Source: Aureispira sp. CCB-E (GTDB lineage: Bacteria > Bacteroidota > Bacteroidia > Chitinophagales > Saprospiraceae). From it: DNA of 64,000 nucleotides. The notes under the pieces were generated by a model. That model searched no databases. It was given only the letters and a program-made list of their open reading frames with translations, and had not been told where the DNA came from. Below, one piece after another: positions 24,409 to 33,199 of the stretch (within the stretch, counting starts at the first letter, position 1; the number at the start of each line of letters is the position of its first letter). Where the stretch lies: contig NZ_CP133671.1 in the NCBI RefSeq assembly GCF_031326345.1, forward strand, positions 3,410,001 through 3,474,000, in the 5' to 3' direction. Both the position numbers and the translations under genes were made by a program.

Positions 24409-24436
24409 TATCTTTGCTATTGTTAATGCAAAGATA
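24409..24436. promoter_or_regulatory. Palindrome built of two opposed -7 boxes
   Basis: TATCTTTGC (24409-24417) and GCAAAGATA (24428-24436) are perfect inverted copies around a 10-base spacer. Each half is a TAnnTTTG box, one facing right and one left. The leftward one could serve the small membrane protein at 24367. The rightward one faces HMG-CoA lyase, which has another TATCTTTG at 24490-24497. The -33 elements are poor, so this is tentative. Confidence 0.4.
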
Positions 24437-24612
24437 AGGGATTATTTGCAAACAATTGCCCATCTATTTAGTATTTTAAACTTTAGCTTTATCTTTGTGA
24501 CTCCAAAATAAGTAGAATGCTTGCTTATTAAACAAATTAGACGAAAACAGTTGATAAAGGACAATATTCTACCTTAGAATATTGTATAGAAGTCCTAAGG
24601 AATATAAACATT

Positions 24613-25470
24613 ATGGTAAAAATAGTGGAATGCCCCAGAGATGCTATGCAAGGTATCAAAGAATTTTTTATTGATACAGAAGTTAAAGCTCAGTACATCA
24701 ACAAACTACTAAAAGTTGGTTTTGATACCATTGATTTTGGTAGTTTTGTGTCGCCCAAAGCCATCCCCCAAATGAGAGATACTGCAAAGGTTTTGAGTCA
24801 ACTAGAATTGGATACAACCAATAGTAAGTTACTAGCAATTGTTGCGAATGAAAGAGGAACACAAGATGCCTGTCAATTTGATGAAATTACTTATTTAGGT
24901 TATCCATTCTCAATATCAGAAACCTTTCAATTACGAAATACAAATGCCACAATTGATCAATCTTTAAAGCGTTTAGGAAATATTCAAGAGTTGACACAAA
25001 AATACAACAAACAATTGGTCGTTTATGTGTCTATGGGATTTGGTAACCCTTATGGCGATGTATGGAATGTTGATATTGTTCAAAAATGGGTCGATTTGTT
25101 AGCTGATATGGGCATTAAAATTTTGTCCTTGTCGGATACCATTGGGGTTGCTAATAGAGAAACAATTGAGTACTTGTTTAGCAATTTAATTCCCCCTTAT
25201 CCTGATGTTGAGTTTGGAGCGCATTTCCATACTCGTCCTGATGAATGGGAAGAAAAAATAGATGCTGCATTTAAGAATGGCTGCCGCCGATTTGACGGAG
25301 CTATTAAAGGATATGGTGGTTGTCCTATGGCAAAAGATGATTTGACAGGAAATATGCCTACCGAAAAAATGTTGAGCTATTTTCCTAAAAAAGGAGCGGA
25401 GTTAAATCTAAATATGGATATTTTTGCAGAAGCTATGGGAATGACACACTTGGTCTTTCCTGAGCATTAA
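24613..25470 (+). CDS. Hydroxymethylglutaryl-CoA lyase
   Basis: The protein has 285 residues with the HMGL-like TIM barrel. It cleaves HMG-CoA to acetoacetate and acetyl-CoA in leucine breakdown. Motifs visible are ECPRDAMQ at 5-12 (the catalytic Arg-Asp and Gln), FGSFVSPKAIPQM with the conserved SxVSPK-like segment, the metal-binding AHFHTR near 204, and the active-site loop KGYGGCPMAKD near 235-245 holding the family cysteine. Canonical enzymes run about 300 residues, so it is full length. The gene stands alone, in the same part of the window as glutamate dehydrogenase and 3-hydroxyacyl-CoA dehydrogenase. Confidence 0.9.
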   Translation: MVKIVECPRDAMQGIKEFFIDTEVKAQYINKLLKVGFDTIDFGSFVSPKAIPQMRDTAKVLSQLELDTTNSKLLAIVANERGTQDACQFDEITYLGYPFSISETFQLRNTNATIDQSLKRLGNIQELTQKYNKQLVVYVSMGFGNPYGDVWNVDIVQKWVDLLADMGIKILSLSDTIGVANRETIEYLFSNLIPPYPDVEFGAHFHTRPDEWEEKIDAAFKNGCRRFDGAIKGYGGCPMAKDDLTGNMPTEKMLSYFPKKGAELNLNMDIFAEAMGMTHLVFPEH

Positions 25471-25856
25471 TCCAAAATGTAATATCGTTAAACAGGAGCT
25501 TTTAACCTTTGTCGAAAAAAATAAATTCCAACACACCAAAAGAAGAGTAGAAGTGCATCTTCATAGATAAAAGGGAATTATTTTTTGCGACTTGTTCAAA
25601 AATTGGATATTAATGTTGTTTTTTTTCAATAAAAAATAAGTATTATTGCAATCAAAGAGTAAGAACAGCATTTTCTCTTTGCAAGAGAAAAAAATAAGTT
25701 GTTAGAAATTGCTAGCCGTATTTTGAAATTTGTTTTCAACAAACAATAGTTAGCTATATTGCTTTGATTATGTATAAATACGTCGTCATAAATATATTTA
25801 CGTATACTTGCCTTCAATAGGTAAATGAAAAACAAACTATTAACAACATACTACAA
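25471..25856. other. Intergenic region, 386 bp
   Basis: This AT-rich gap precedes the operon that starts at 25857 and should hold its promoter. I see no gene, clear terminator or repeat in it. Confidence 0.5.
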
Positions 25857-26468
25857 ATGAAAATTGCACTGAATATTTTGTTGACATTAGCTGCTATTGG
25901 ATTAATTTACTTATTGGTAGAGTCCATTCGCAAGCCAATTAATTTTACAGAAACAAGAGAGTTAAGAGAAGAACTCGTTCGCGAACGATTGACTCAAGCG
26001 GCTGAGCTTCAAAAAATTTACAAATCATTGCGTGGTAAATATGCAGATAGTTACGATTCTTTGAGATACGTATTGACACACGATACTTTCTTGGTAGATA
26101 AAGTGATTGGAGACGAATACGATACAACACAAACTATTCAAAGAGTTCAAGTAAAACTTCCTGCAAAAGATTCTTTGTTGTCTTTTATCAAAAAGACAAA
26201 ACCAGAAATGTCTGTCGACGAGTTTTTTAAATTTGTAAGCACAGTACCATTTTCTGAAGGGAAAAAGTTTTATATCAAAACAGGAGAAGCAATCGTAGAA
26301 GGAACAGATTCTATGATGACCTCTACCTTTGAAGTAGGGACAACTATAGGCACTTACATGCAAGAATTTGATTCTGCAAGTCATGTAATTTATGATCCAG
26401 AGTACAACCCAAATAGATTGAGAAAAGTAGGGGATTTGTACAAACCATCAACAAACGGTAATTGGTAG
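25857..26468 (+). CDS. Membrane-anchored hypothetical protein
   Basis: The protein has 203 residues. One N-terminal membrane helix (about 5-22, NILLTLAAIGLIYLLVES) is followed by a charged, probably coiled-coil stretch (about 32-75: TRELREELVRERLTQAAELQ, KIYKSLRGKYADSYDSLRY) and a mixed alpha/beta C-terminal part to NGNW. I do not recognise the family. It heads a tight run with the DUF3822, rsmD, CcmC-like and CcmD-like genes. Its stop at 26466-26468 lies within the first codons of the next reading frame. Confidence 0.8.
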   Translation: MKIALNILLTLAAIGLIYLLVESIRKPINFTETRELREELVRERLTQAAELQKIYKSLRGKYADSYDSLRYVLTHDTFLVDKVIGDEYDTTQTIQRVQVKLPAKDSLLSFIKKTKPEMSVDEFFKFVSTVPFSEGKKFYIKTGEAIVEGTDSMMTSTFEVGTTIGTYMQEFDSASHVIYDPEYNPNRLRKVGDLYKPSTNGNW

Positions 26469-27307
26469 ATATAATATACAATATATTTGAAGACGATTTT
26501 AATAAATCGTTGACGCATACTTATAACCTATCCGTCCTTATGGGCACGGATAGGTTGTCTTATTTAATCAGTAATGAACAAAACCAAGTTGTTGCGCTTC
26601 GATCGTATCAGCTTTCTGGTTTGCCTCATGAATCGCCACTCAAACAAGTTTTAATAGAAGATAGCATTCTTCGAGCCAAGTTCAAAACGGTTCGAGTTGG
26701 TTTGTTTGCCCCCAAGTTCTCATTGATACCTTTGTCTTTGTTTAGCGAAGAAGAAGCTAGTGTATACTTGCAACAAACAACTACCTTGAATAAGTCTGAT
26801 CAGGTGTTTTTTGATTTGGTAGAGAGTCTGAAAGCAGCCAATGTTTATGCCTTTGCAATACCTTATATCCAAGACTTCAAAGAACATTTTTCAGAGGTGA
26901 ACTTTTGTCATGTATCTACTGGTTTAATTAATAATTTTATTAATAATTTTGATAGCAGTAGCTCTAAAAATATTTTTCTGAATATTTATGATCATTATGT
27001 TATGATTACGGTAATTGAAAATAACAAATTACTTTTTCATAATATTTTTTCTTTTAAAGCTTCGCCAGATTGCTTGTACTACATTTTGTTAGTTTACAAA
27101 CAATTAGGCTTGATGCCAGATCGACATCCTTTGTATATCGTAGGTGAATTGGTAGCGGATTCAGAAATTCATAAATTGCTATACAAATACATAAAAACGA
27201 TACATTTTGTGAATCGTCCTAATTTTTATGTTTTTGGAGAGAAGCTTCAGGCGAGTTTTGCTCAGAATTTTTTCTTTGATTTGTACAGTCTTAAATTATG
27301 CGAATAG
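26462..27307 (+). CDS. DUF3822 family protein
   Basis: The protein is about 281 residues if it starts at the TTG at 26462, which overlaps the previous stop. The first in-frame ATG is at 26540 and would cut into the first conserved strand (THTYNLSVLMGTDRLSYLI), so a non-ATG start is likely. DUF3822 proteins are Bacteroidota-specific and have an actin-like ATPase type fold resembling pilus-assembly proteins; their role is unknown. Visible here are FSLIPLSLFSEEEASVYLQQ and HNIFSFKASPDCLYYILLVY. It is commonly found just upstream of rsmD, as here, where the genes overlap by 10 bp. Confidence 0.85.
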   Translation: MVDIIYNIFEDDFNKSLTHTYNLSVLMGTDRLSYLISNEQNQVVALRSYQLSGLPHESPLKQVLIEDSILRAKFKTVRVGLFAPKFSLIPLSLFSEEEASVYLQQTTTLNKSDQVFFDLVESLKAANVYAFAIPYIQDFKEHFSEVNFCHVSTGLINNFINNFDSSSSKNIFLNIYDHYVMITVIENNKLLFHNIFSFKASPDCLYYILLVYKQLGLMPDRHPLYIVGELVADSEIHKLLYKYIKTIHFVNRPNFYVFGEKLQASFAQNFFFDLYSLKLCE

Positions 27308-27846
27308 TTAGTGGCTTTTTGAAAGGTCGTCGATTTGACTTGCCTAGTTCCAAATGGAAAACACGTCCAACAACCGATTATGCTAAAGAAAGTTTGTTTA
27401 ATATTTTGTCTAATTGGATAACATTGGACGGCATACAAGTATTGGATCTGTTTGCAGGAACGGGGAATATGTCGTATGAATTTGCATCAAGAGGAGCTAG
27501 TTACATTTGTTGTGTTGACAAATTTTCGGCTTGCGCCCGATATATCCAAGAACATGCAAAGCTATTCAAAATAGAGGATGTCTTAGAGGTTAGAAAACAA
27601 GATGTTTTTCAATTTTTGGGCAAACACCGCAAAAAATACGATATTATTTTTGCAGATCCTCCTTATGACTCACCCAAGTTTCAACTGTTAGCGAATATAA
27701 TTTTTGAACAAGAATTGTTAAATGAGAATGGATTGTTAATTATCGAACATGATTCTCGTCAAAATTTTGCAAATCATCCCAAATTTGTAGAACTTCGCCA
27801 ATACGGACAATCCTACTTTAGTTTTTTGTCGAATGAAGAGGCATAA
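27298..27846 (+). CDS. rsmD: 16S rRNA (guanine(966)-N(2))-methyltransferase
   Basis: The protein has 182 residues. The N-terminus MRIVSGFLKGRRFDLPSS and the RPTTDYAKESLFNIL block are hallmarks of RsmD. The SAM-binding loop is LDLFAGTGNMSYEFASRGA (about 53-71) and the catalytic motif is ADPPYDS (about 119-125). The enzyme methylates G966 of 16S rRNA in the small ribosomal subunit. Its ATG overlaps the end of the DUF3822 gene by 10 bp, implying translational coupling. Confidence 0.93.
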   Translation: MRIVSGFLKGRRFDLPSSKWKTRPTTDYAKESLFNILSNWITLDGIQVLDLFAGTGNMSYEFASRGASYICCVDKFSACARYIQEHAKLFKIEDVLEVRKQDVFQFLGKHRKKYDIIFADPPYDSPKFQLLANIIFEQELLNENGLLIIEHDSRQNFANHPKFVELRQYGQSYFSFLSNEEA

Positions 27847-27912
27847 AGAAGGTTTTTAGCCGAATACTTTGCATATTTGTATGGTATTAATTAAAAGTAG
27901 TTGAAGAGAAGC

Positions 27913-28986
27913 ATGAAGAATATATACAAAATATTGGGAGTCATTTTAGTAAGTTATAGTCTCCTTGCTGGTATGCTAATTCCTTTGGGAACAGGAATTA
28001 TTAATGTTTCACCAAGAGTTGCTCAAGGAGGAGAACCTTTAGATCTGAAAATAAAAGGATACAATGCCAACTTTTTGAAAGACAAAGGTAATTATGAAGC
28101 TCGTATTCGCCTCAATCCCAAGTTGGCAATTTGTGCCAAGAATATAACGGTTAAAAACAACCAAGAATTAGAGTTGTCGTTTGATCTACCTTTAGGAAAA
28201 TTACCAATCCAAACCCTAACAGAGAATGGTAAAAAATCTAGCTTTCCATTGTTGGAGGTATCTGGAAAAAACAACGGTTACAGTTCACTAGAGTCTGCTG
28301 TTTACATCAAAGATAGCTTGGTTGAAAATACCATACAAGATTTTTGTGATGTCGTTCCTTTTGCGCAGACAGAAGAAGAACAAATCAGTTTTCCTTTCTT
28401 AAATATTTTAGAAGAAACCATCCGCAATTTATTCTATCATGTGCCAATGTGGTTTGCCATGATGTTATTAATGCTAATATCTGTCGTTTATAGCATTTTG
28501 TATCTGGCAAGACCAGAAATAGAACGATATGATATTCAAGCAACTTCCTTTGCTGCTGTTGGGGTACTTTTCGGAGTGATTGGAATTTTGACAGGCGCAT
28601 TGTGGGCAAAACATACTTGGGGAGCTTATTGGTCGTTTGACGTTAAACAAAACACTTCTGCAGTTGCTTTGTTAATCTATTTAGCGTACTTCGTATTGAG
28701 AAGCTCTTTTGATGATATGGATAAACGTGCTAGAGTAGCGGCTATTTATAATATCTTTGCTTTTGCAACTTTAATTCCGTTGCTTTACATTGTTCCTAGA
28801 ATGGTAGATAGTTTACACCCAGGAATGGGAGGAAATCCAGCCTTTAGTAAATTGGATTTAGACAATACCATGCGAATGGTGTTTTACCCAGCGGTGTTGG
28901 GGTGGATGATGATGGGAATTTGGATTTCTAATCTAGGTGGGAGAATCGAACGATTGATGCGAATAAAACTAGAATTAGAGGAGTAA
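27913..28986 (+). CDS. CcmC/CcsA-type heme-handling protein with extra N-terminal extracytoplasmic domain
   Basis: The protein has 357 residues from the ATG at 27913; a TTG four codons earlier is also open. A first membrane helix (about 5-25) precedes a roughly 140-residue non-membrane domain (INVSPRVAQGGEPLDLKIKG to YSSLESAVYIKD) resembling an Ig/TIG-like beta-sandwich. The CcmC core follows, with HVPMWFAMMLLM, the heme-handling motif WGAYWSFDVKQNTS (WWD-like) and the second His in SLHPGMGG, spread over five more helices. CcmC moves heme across the membrane for cytochrome c maturation. Canonical CcmC is about 220-250 residues, so the extra domain is notable. A CcmD-like gene follows. Confidence 0.87.
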   Translation: MKNIYKILGVILVSYSLLAGMLIPLGTGIINVSPRVAQGGEPLDLKIKGYNANFLKDKGNYEARIRLNPKLAICAKNITVKNNQELELSFDLPLGKLPIQTLTENGKKSSFPLLEVSGKNNGYSSLESAVYIKDSLVENTIQDFCDVVPFAQTEEEQISFPFLNILEETIRNLFYHVPMWFAMMLLMLISVVYSILYLARPEIERYDIQATSFAAVGVLFGVIGILTGALWAKHTWGAYWSFDVKQNTSAVALLIYLAYFVLRSSFDDMDKRARVAAIYNIFAFATLIPLLYIVPRMVDSLHPGMGGNPAFSKLDLDNTMRMVFYPAVLGWMMMGIWISNLGGRIERLMRIKLELEE

Positions 28987-29175
28987 TTTTATGCCTTTGT
29001 GGCTAATAATAAGATATTTAATTATTTGATTGTATTTTGTTGGTAATTAGGTTGTTGTGGGTTTTGGGGAGGCGAGTCAGAAGTTTATCTAATTTAAAGT
29101 CCTACTAATTGCTCAAAATATAATTTGGAAAAATTCTTTTTTTTTAAAAAAAACACCATTTTTAGGTCTATATTA

Positions 29176-29388
29176 ATGAAGCAAATTATTAACATATTAA
29201 TACTCAGTTTAATACCTGTTTGTGTATCTGCTCAAACAACAACTGGAAATGACTTTTTTAGTAATATTGGGAAAATATACGTAACTGTAGGTGTTATCCT
29301 CATTTTATTCGTAGGAATTGTTGCATTTTTAGTTCGTTTAGAACGAAAAGTAGCAAGCCTAGAACAAGATATGGGAATAGAAGAATAA
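29176..29388 (+). CDS. CcmD-like small membrane protein
   Basis: The protein has 70 residues from the ATG at 29176. A signal-like N-terminus (KQIINILILSLIPVCVSAQ) is followed by FFSNIGKIYVTVGVILILFV, a single membrane helix, and the charged tail RLERKVASLEQDM. Bacteroidota CcmD-family proteins look like this, and CcmD helps release heme-loaded CcmE from the CcmC complex. An upstream ATG at 29125 would add 17 lysine/phenylalanine-rich residues and spoil the signal. It follows the CcmC-like gene by about 190 bp. Confidence 0.82.
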   Translation: MKQIINILILSLIPVCVSAQTTTGNDFFSNIGKIYVTVGVILILFVGIVAFLVRLERKVASLEQDMGIEE

Positions 29389-29492
29389 GTAAAAATAGGA
29401 GTGTGTATTTTGAATAAACTACTTAATCATTTAGAACTACACACTTCTTAAAAATAACTAACCGTTTATAATAACTTTAACCAAAAAAAACT

Positions 29493-30902
29493 ATGTCAGA
29501 TTATAGCTTTTTTGAAGGAGTCGAGAAAAATTTTGATAAAGCAGCCAAACATACAGATTTGTCTAGTGGATTGCTTGAGCAAATTAAAGGTTGTAACGCC
29601 GTTTTCCGCATGAATTTTCCTGTTAAAATAGGAGATTCGGTAGAAGTAATTGAAGCATACCGTGTACAACACTCGAACCATAGATCTCCTACTAAAGGAG
29701 GAATTCGCTACAGCACGGGAGTGAATCAAGACGAAGTAATGGCTTTAGCTGCTTTGATGACCTATAAATGTGCCGTTGTAGACGTACCATTTGGTGGTGC
29801 AAAAGGAGGGGTTAAAATCAATGCAAAAGATTATACAGAAGAACAATTAGAACAAATCACTCGCCGTTATGCTGCTGAGTTGGTTCGCAAAAATTTTATC
29901 GGTCCAGGTATGGATGTTCCTGCTCCTGATTATGGAACAGGACCTCGTGAAATGGCTTGGATTATGGATACATATGCTGCCTTAAATCCTGGTGAAATTG
30001 ATGCTGCTGGATGTGTTACTGGTAAGCCTGTTTCTCAAAATGGTATCGCAGGTCGTACTGAGGCAACAGGTCGTGGTGTTTACTACGCTGTTCGTGAAGC
30101 TTGTAACTACGAAGAAGATATGGCTGCTCTAGGTTTGACAACGGGGCTAGCTGGAAAAACAATGGTTATCCAAGGTTTGGGAAATGTAGGTTCTTATACA
30201 GGAATGATTTCTCAAGACGAAGGTAATGTTAAAATTATTGGTGTTGCTGAATACGAAGGTTCAATTTATAATAAGGATGGAATCGATATTCATGCTTTAT
30301 TGGACTTTAGAAAACAAACTGGATCTATCATTGGATTCCCTGGTACAACAACTTTAGAAAATAGAGGGGATGCTTTGGAATTAGAATGTGATATCTTGGT
30401 TCCTGCAGCTTTAGAAAATCAAATTAACGAAGACAATGCTGATAGAATTAAAGCTAAAATCATTGTAGAAGCAGCAAATGGTCCTGTTACGCCAGAAGCA
30501 GAAGAAGTATTGTTGGACAAAGGATGTTTGATTATTCCTGATATGTACGCCAATGCAGGTGGGGTAACTGTATCTTATTTTGAGTGGTTGAAAAACCTTT
30601 CTCACATGCGTTTTGGTCGTATGCAAAAACGTTTTGAAAGCAATCGTTACGAATTGTTGGTTGACTTGGTCTTGAAAATGACTGGAAAGGAGTTGAGTGA
30701 CAACGAGCGTAAATTGTTGACATTTGGTGCCGATGAGGTAGACTTAGTTCGCTCTGGACTAGAGGAAACAATGATTACTGCTTATAATGGTATCCGTGAT
30801 ACTTTGAAAAGAAAATACATCAAAGATTTACGTACTGCTGCATTTGTTTATGCTATCGAAAAAATCGGAAGCGATTATACTGCATTGGGTATTTGGCCTT
30901 AA
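29493..30902 (+). CDS. Glutamate dehydrogenase (Glu/Leu/Phe/Val family)
   Basis: The protein has 469 residues. It interconverts glutamate and 2-oxoglutarate plus ammonia with NAD(P). Motifs include HSNHRSPTKGGIRYS (about 59-73), the catalytic-lysine block KCAVVDVPFGGAKGGVKI, GPGMDVPAPDYGTGPREM with the catalytic Asp, and the Rossmann loop IQGLGNVGS. The C-terminal part contains the family's NAGGVTVSYFEWLKN. Its length and long C-terminal tail match the hexameric enzyme common in Bacteroidota. It is flanked by a good terminator downstream. Confidence 0.95.
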   Translation: MSDYSFFEGVEKNFDKAAKHTDLSSGLLEQIKGCNAVFRMNFPVKIGDSVEVIEAYRVQHSNHRSPTKGGIRYSTGVNQDEVMALAALMTYKCAVVDVPFGGAKGGVKINAKDYTEEQLEQITRRYAAELVRKNFIGPGMDVPAPDYGTGPREMAWIMDTYAALNPGEIDAAGCVTGKPVSQNGIAGRTEATGRGVYYAVREACNYEEDMAALGLTTGLAGKTMVIQGLGNVGSYTGMISQDEGNVKIIGVAEYEGSIYNKDGIDIHALLDFRKQTGSIIGFPGTTTLENRGDALELECDILVPAALENQINEDNADRIKAKIIVEAANGPVTPEAEEVLLDKGCLIIPDMYANAGGVTVSYFEWLKNLSHMRFGRMQKRFESNRYELLVDLVLKMTGKELSDNERKLLTFGADEVDLVRSGLEETMITAYNGIRDTLKRKYIKDLRTAAFVYAIEKIGSDYTALGIWP

Positions 30903-30925
30903 GATTTTAATAAAAATATGTTTTA

Positions 30926-30960
30926 CAAAGCCTGTTTCTTTTTTAGAAATAGGCTTTTGT
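30926..30960 (+). terminator. Intrinsic terminator of the glutamate dehydrogenase gene
   Basis: AAGCCT-G-TTTCT (30928-30939) pairs with AGAAA-T-AGGCTT (30945-30956) around a short T loop, followed by TTGTTTT. It lies about 25 bp after the stop. Confidence 0.88.
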
Positions 30961-31090
30961 TTTATGAGCTCAATGTGATGAAATTTATAGAGAGAATGTT
31001 CGTGGCTTACTAGCTACTCATTGATACTAACCTGCGACTTTTACCCAGAAGGAATACCACTAGAAATGATGAATTTTGAATCTACTTCTG

Positions 31091-31098
31091 TATCTTTG
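31091..31098 (+). promoter_or_regulatory. Possible -7 box of the hydroxyacyl-CoA dehydrogenase gene
   Basis: TATCTTTG matches the Bacteroidota -7 consensus and lies 45 bp before the ATG. I could not find a well-spaced TTG for the -33 element, so confidence is limited. Confidence 0.4.
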
Positions 31099-31142
31099 TG
31101 TCATTGTTGAACATTGAAGAATAACTCACTTTTAAATCTAAA

Positions 31143-32048
31143 ATGATGAAAAATATTGTTGTAATAGGTGCGGGAACGATGGGAAATGGAATCGCACACG
31201 TTTTTGCCATGCATGATTATGCTGTATCTTTAGTAGATATTTCAGAAGCTGCACTAGAAAGAGCGTTGGCTACTATTTCGAAGAACTTGGACCGAATGGT
31301 TAAAAAAGAAAAAATATCCGAAGAAGATAAGGCGGCAACTCTATCAAATATTACAACTTCAACAAACCTAGATGAAGCTGCTGCATCAGCAGACTTAATC
31401 GTAGAAGCAGCAACGGAGAATATTGACTTAAAGTTGAAAATATTTAGACAAATTGATGCTGCTGCTCCTGCCAATGCGATTTTAGCAACCAATACATCTT
31501 CTATTTCAATTACTAAAATAGCTGCTGAAACTAGCCGTCCCGATAAGGTGATTGGCATGCACTTTATGAATCCTGTGCCTGTGATGAAATTGGTAGAAGT
31601 AATTCGTGGTTATGCTACTTCAGATGAAGTAACAGAAACCATTATGGCAATGTCAAAAAATTTAGGAAAAATCCCTACAGAGGTAAACGATTACCCTGGA
31701 TTTATTGCGAATCGAATTTTGATGCCTATGATTAATGAGGCAATTTACTCGTTATACGAAAGTGTGGCAGGAGTGGAAGAAATTGATACGGTTATGAAAC
31801 TAGGAATGGCGCACCCTATGGGACCATTGCAATTAGCCGATTTTATAGGTTTGGATGTATGCTTGTCTATTTTAAACGTTTTACATGACGGCTTTGGCAA
31901 CCCTAAGTATGCTCCATGTCCATTGTTGGTAAATATGGTGACAGCAGGTTATTTGGGACGCAAAACAGGGGAAGGTTTCTACAAATATGAAAAAGGGAGC
32001 AAGGAATTGGTTGTTTCTTCAAGATTTCAAAAGAAGCAATTGGTTTAA
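31143..32048 (+). CDS. 3-hydroxyacyl-CoA dehydrogenase (3-hydroxybutyryl-CoA dehydrogenase type)
   Basis: The protein has 301 residues. It oxidises (3S)-hydroxyacyl-CoA to 3-ketoacyl-CoA with NAD. The Rossmann motif is NIVVIGAGTMGNGIAHVFA (3-21), followed by EAATENIDLKLKIF, then NTSSISITKIA and IGMHFMNPVPVMKLVEVI with the catalytic His of the family. The C-terminal domain (DYPGFIANRILMPMINEA, MAHPMGPLQLADFIGLD, GRKTGEGFYKYEKG) is complete. The size is that of stand-alone PaaH/Hbd enzymes. It may act in fatty acid or amino acid oxidation. Either of two adjacent ATGs could start it. Confidence 0.93.
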   Translation: MMKNIVVIGAGTMGNGIAHVFAMHDYAVSLVDISEAALERALATISKNLDRMVKKEKISEEDKAATLSNITTSTNLDEAAASADLIVEAATENIDLKLKIFRQIDAAAPANAILATNTSSISITKIAAETSRPDKVIGMHFMNPVPVMKLVEVIRGYATSDEVTETIMAMSKNLGKIPTEVNDYPGFIANRILMPMINEAIYSLYESVAGVEEIDTVMKLGMAHPMGPLQLADFIGLDVCLSILNVLHDGFGNPKYAPCPLLVNMVTAGYLGRKTGEGFYKYEKGSKELVVSSRFQKKQLV

Positions 32049-32140
32049 TCGCTTGAGATGACGGCAATAACTCAAGGCAAATATATACACGCAAGAGAAA
32101 CATAAATTATAGACATACAATAATAGAAAGTCATTCTAGG

Positions 32141-32166
32141 AGCCATTCTTAGAATGGCTTTTTTTT
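32141..32166 (+). terminator. Intrinsic terminator of the hydroxyacyl-CoA dehydrogenase gene
   Basis: AGCCATT (32141-32147) pairs with AATGGCT (32153-32159) around CTTAG, followed by a run of eight T's. Confidence 0.9.
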
Positions 32167-32190
32167 GTAGAGCTAAGTTATATTTATCAA

Positions 32191-32246
32191 TAGTTAGCAG
32201 CGTAGCTAACTACTAATTTATGTAATAATCAAAAAATCACGAAGTA
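32191..32246. repeat. Dispersed intergenic repeat copy with internal palindrome
   Basis: TAGTTAGC (32191-32198) and GCTAACTA (32205-32212) form a perfect dyad. The part CAGCGTAGCTAACTACTAAT from 32199 is identical to 21681 onward. CACGAAGTA occurs again at 32238, so pieces of the family are rearranged relative to the copy at 21671. Confidence 0.65.
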
Positions 32247-32350
32247 TTAAACCTTAAAATAGCATTTTTATTAAAAATCTAACTAGCAACTTATTATATT
32301 AGTTCTAGAAGAATCCCTCCAAAATCAATCAATTAAAAAACAGGAATTTT

Positions 32351-33199
32351 ATGGATGCTATTGTAGACTACTTTTCTAGGTTGGAACACCTTCCCCTACA
32401 CCGAGCAGGTTATTTGTTTGGAGGTTTATTTATCTTTTTTTTAATAGAAAACACACTTCCACTATTCAAAGCGTCTTACAACAAGACCAAACACACAGGG
32501 TTGAATATCTTTTTTACAATGACAACGATTGTCATTAATTTTGCTATGGCATTTATTTTAGCTTGGGCAGCTCTTTTTGTTGAGACAAATAATTTTGGAA
32601 TTTTAAATTGGATCGGAGCCTCTATTTTTGTCTCTATGACACTTGGTTTGTTACTAATGGATTTTATAGGTGCTTGGTTGGCGCATTATATTGAACACCA
32701 TGTAACATGGATGTGGCAGTTTCACGTTATTCATCATACCGACCAAAATGTAGATACGACAACAGGCAATCGACATCATCCAGGAGAAAGCGTCATTCGA
32801 TTCTTATTTACCACAGCAGCAGTTTTAATTGTTGGTGCGCCAATTTGGTTGGTGTTTTTATACCAAACATTGTCAGTCATTCTAACGCAATTCAATCATG
32901 CTAATGTCAAAATGCCATCTTGGCTAGATACGGCATTAAGGTTAGTGTTTTGTACGCCCAATATGCATCGAGTACACCACCATTACCGTCAACCTTATTC
33001 AGATTCTAATTATGGTAATATCTTTTCGTTTTGGGATCGAATTTTTGGAACATATGTAGTCGTTGATAATTCTAAATTGATTTATGGGGTAGATACTTAT
33101 ATGGATAAAGAAGTTACCGAAGATGTCGTAGCCTTGCTCAAAATTCCTTTTCAAGGACATCGGAAACATATAGAATACGATGATGAAGAGGTATTGTAA
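32351..33199 (+). CDS. Fatty acid hydroxylase / sterol desaturase family membrane protein
   Basis: The protein has 282 residues with about four membrane helices (AGYLFGGLFIFFLIENTLPL, FAMAFILAWAALFVE, FVSMTLGLLLMDFIGAWLAH, VLIVGAPIWLVFLYQTLSV). The di-iron histidine clusters are all present: HYIEHH near 115, FHVIHHTD near 125, RHHPGES near 140 and NMHRVHHHYRQPYSDSNYGN near 210. Such enzymes hydroxylate or desaturate lipids such as sterols, hopanoids or fatty acids at the inner membrane. The substrate is not evident. It is a single-gene unit with its own terminator. Confidence 0.9.
   Translation: MDAIVDYFSRLEHLPLHRAGYLFGGLFIFFLIENTLPLFKASYNKTKHTGLNIFFTMTTIVINFAMAFILAWAALFVETNNFGILNWIGASIFVSMTLGLLLMDFIGAWLAHYIEHHVTWMWQFHVIHHTDQNVDTTTGNRHHPGESVIRFLFTTAAVLIVGAPIWLVFLYQTLSVILTQFNHANVKMPSWLDTALRLVFCTPNMHRVHHHYRQPYSDSNYGNIFSFWDRIFGTYVVVDNSKLIYGVDTYMDKEVTEDVVALLKIPFQGHRKHIEYDDEEVL

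Larger units (their letters stand above)
32049..32350. other. Intergenic region, 302 bp, with terminator and dispersed repeat
   Basis: The gap holds the terminator at 32141-32166, then a copy of the dispersed repeat at 32191-32246, and presumably the promoter of the hydroxylase gene starting at 32351. No further gene is visible. Confidence 0.6.
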
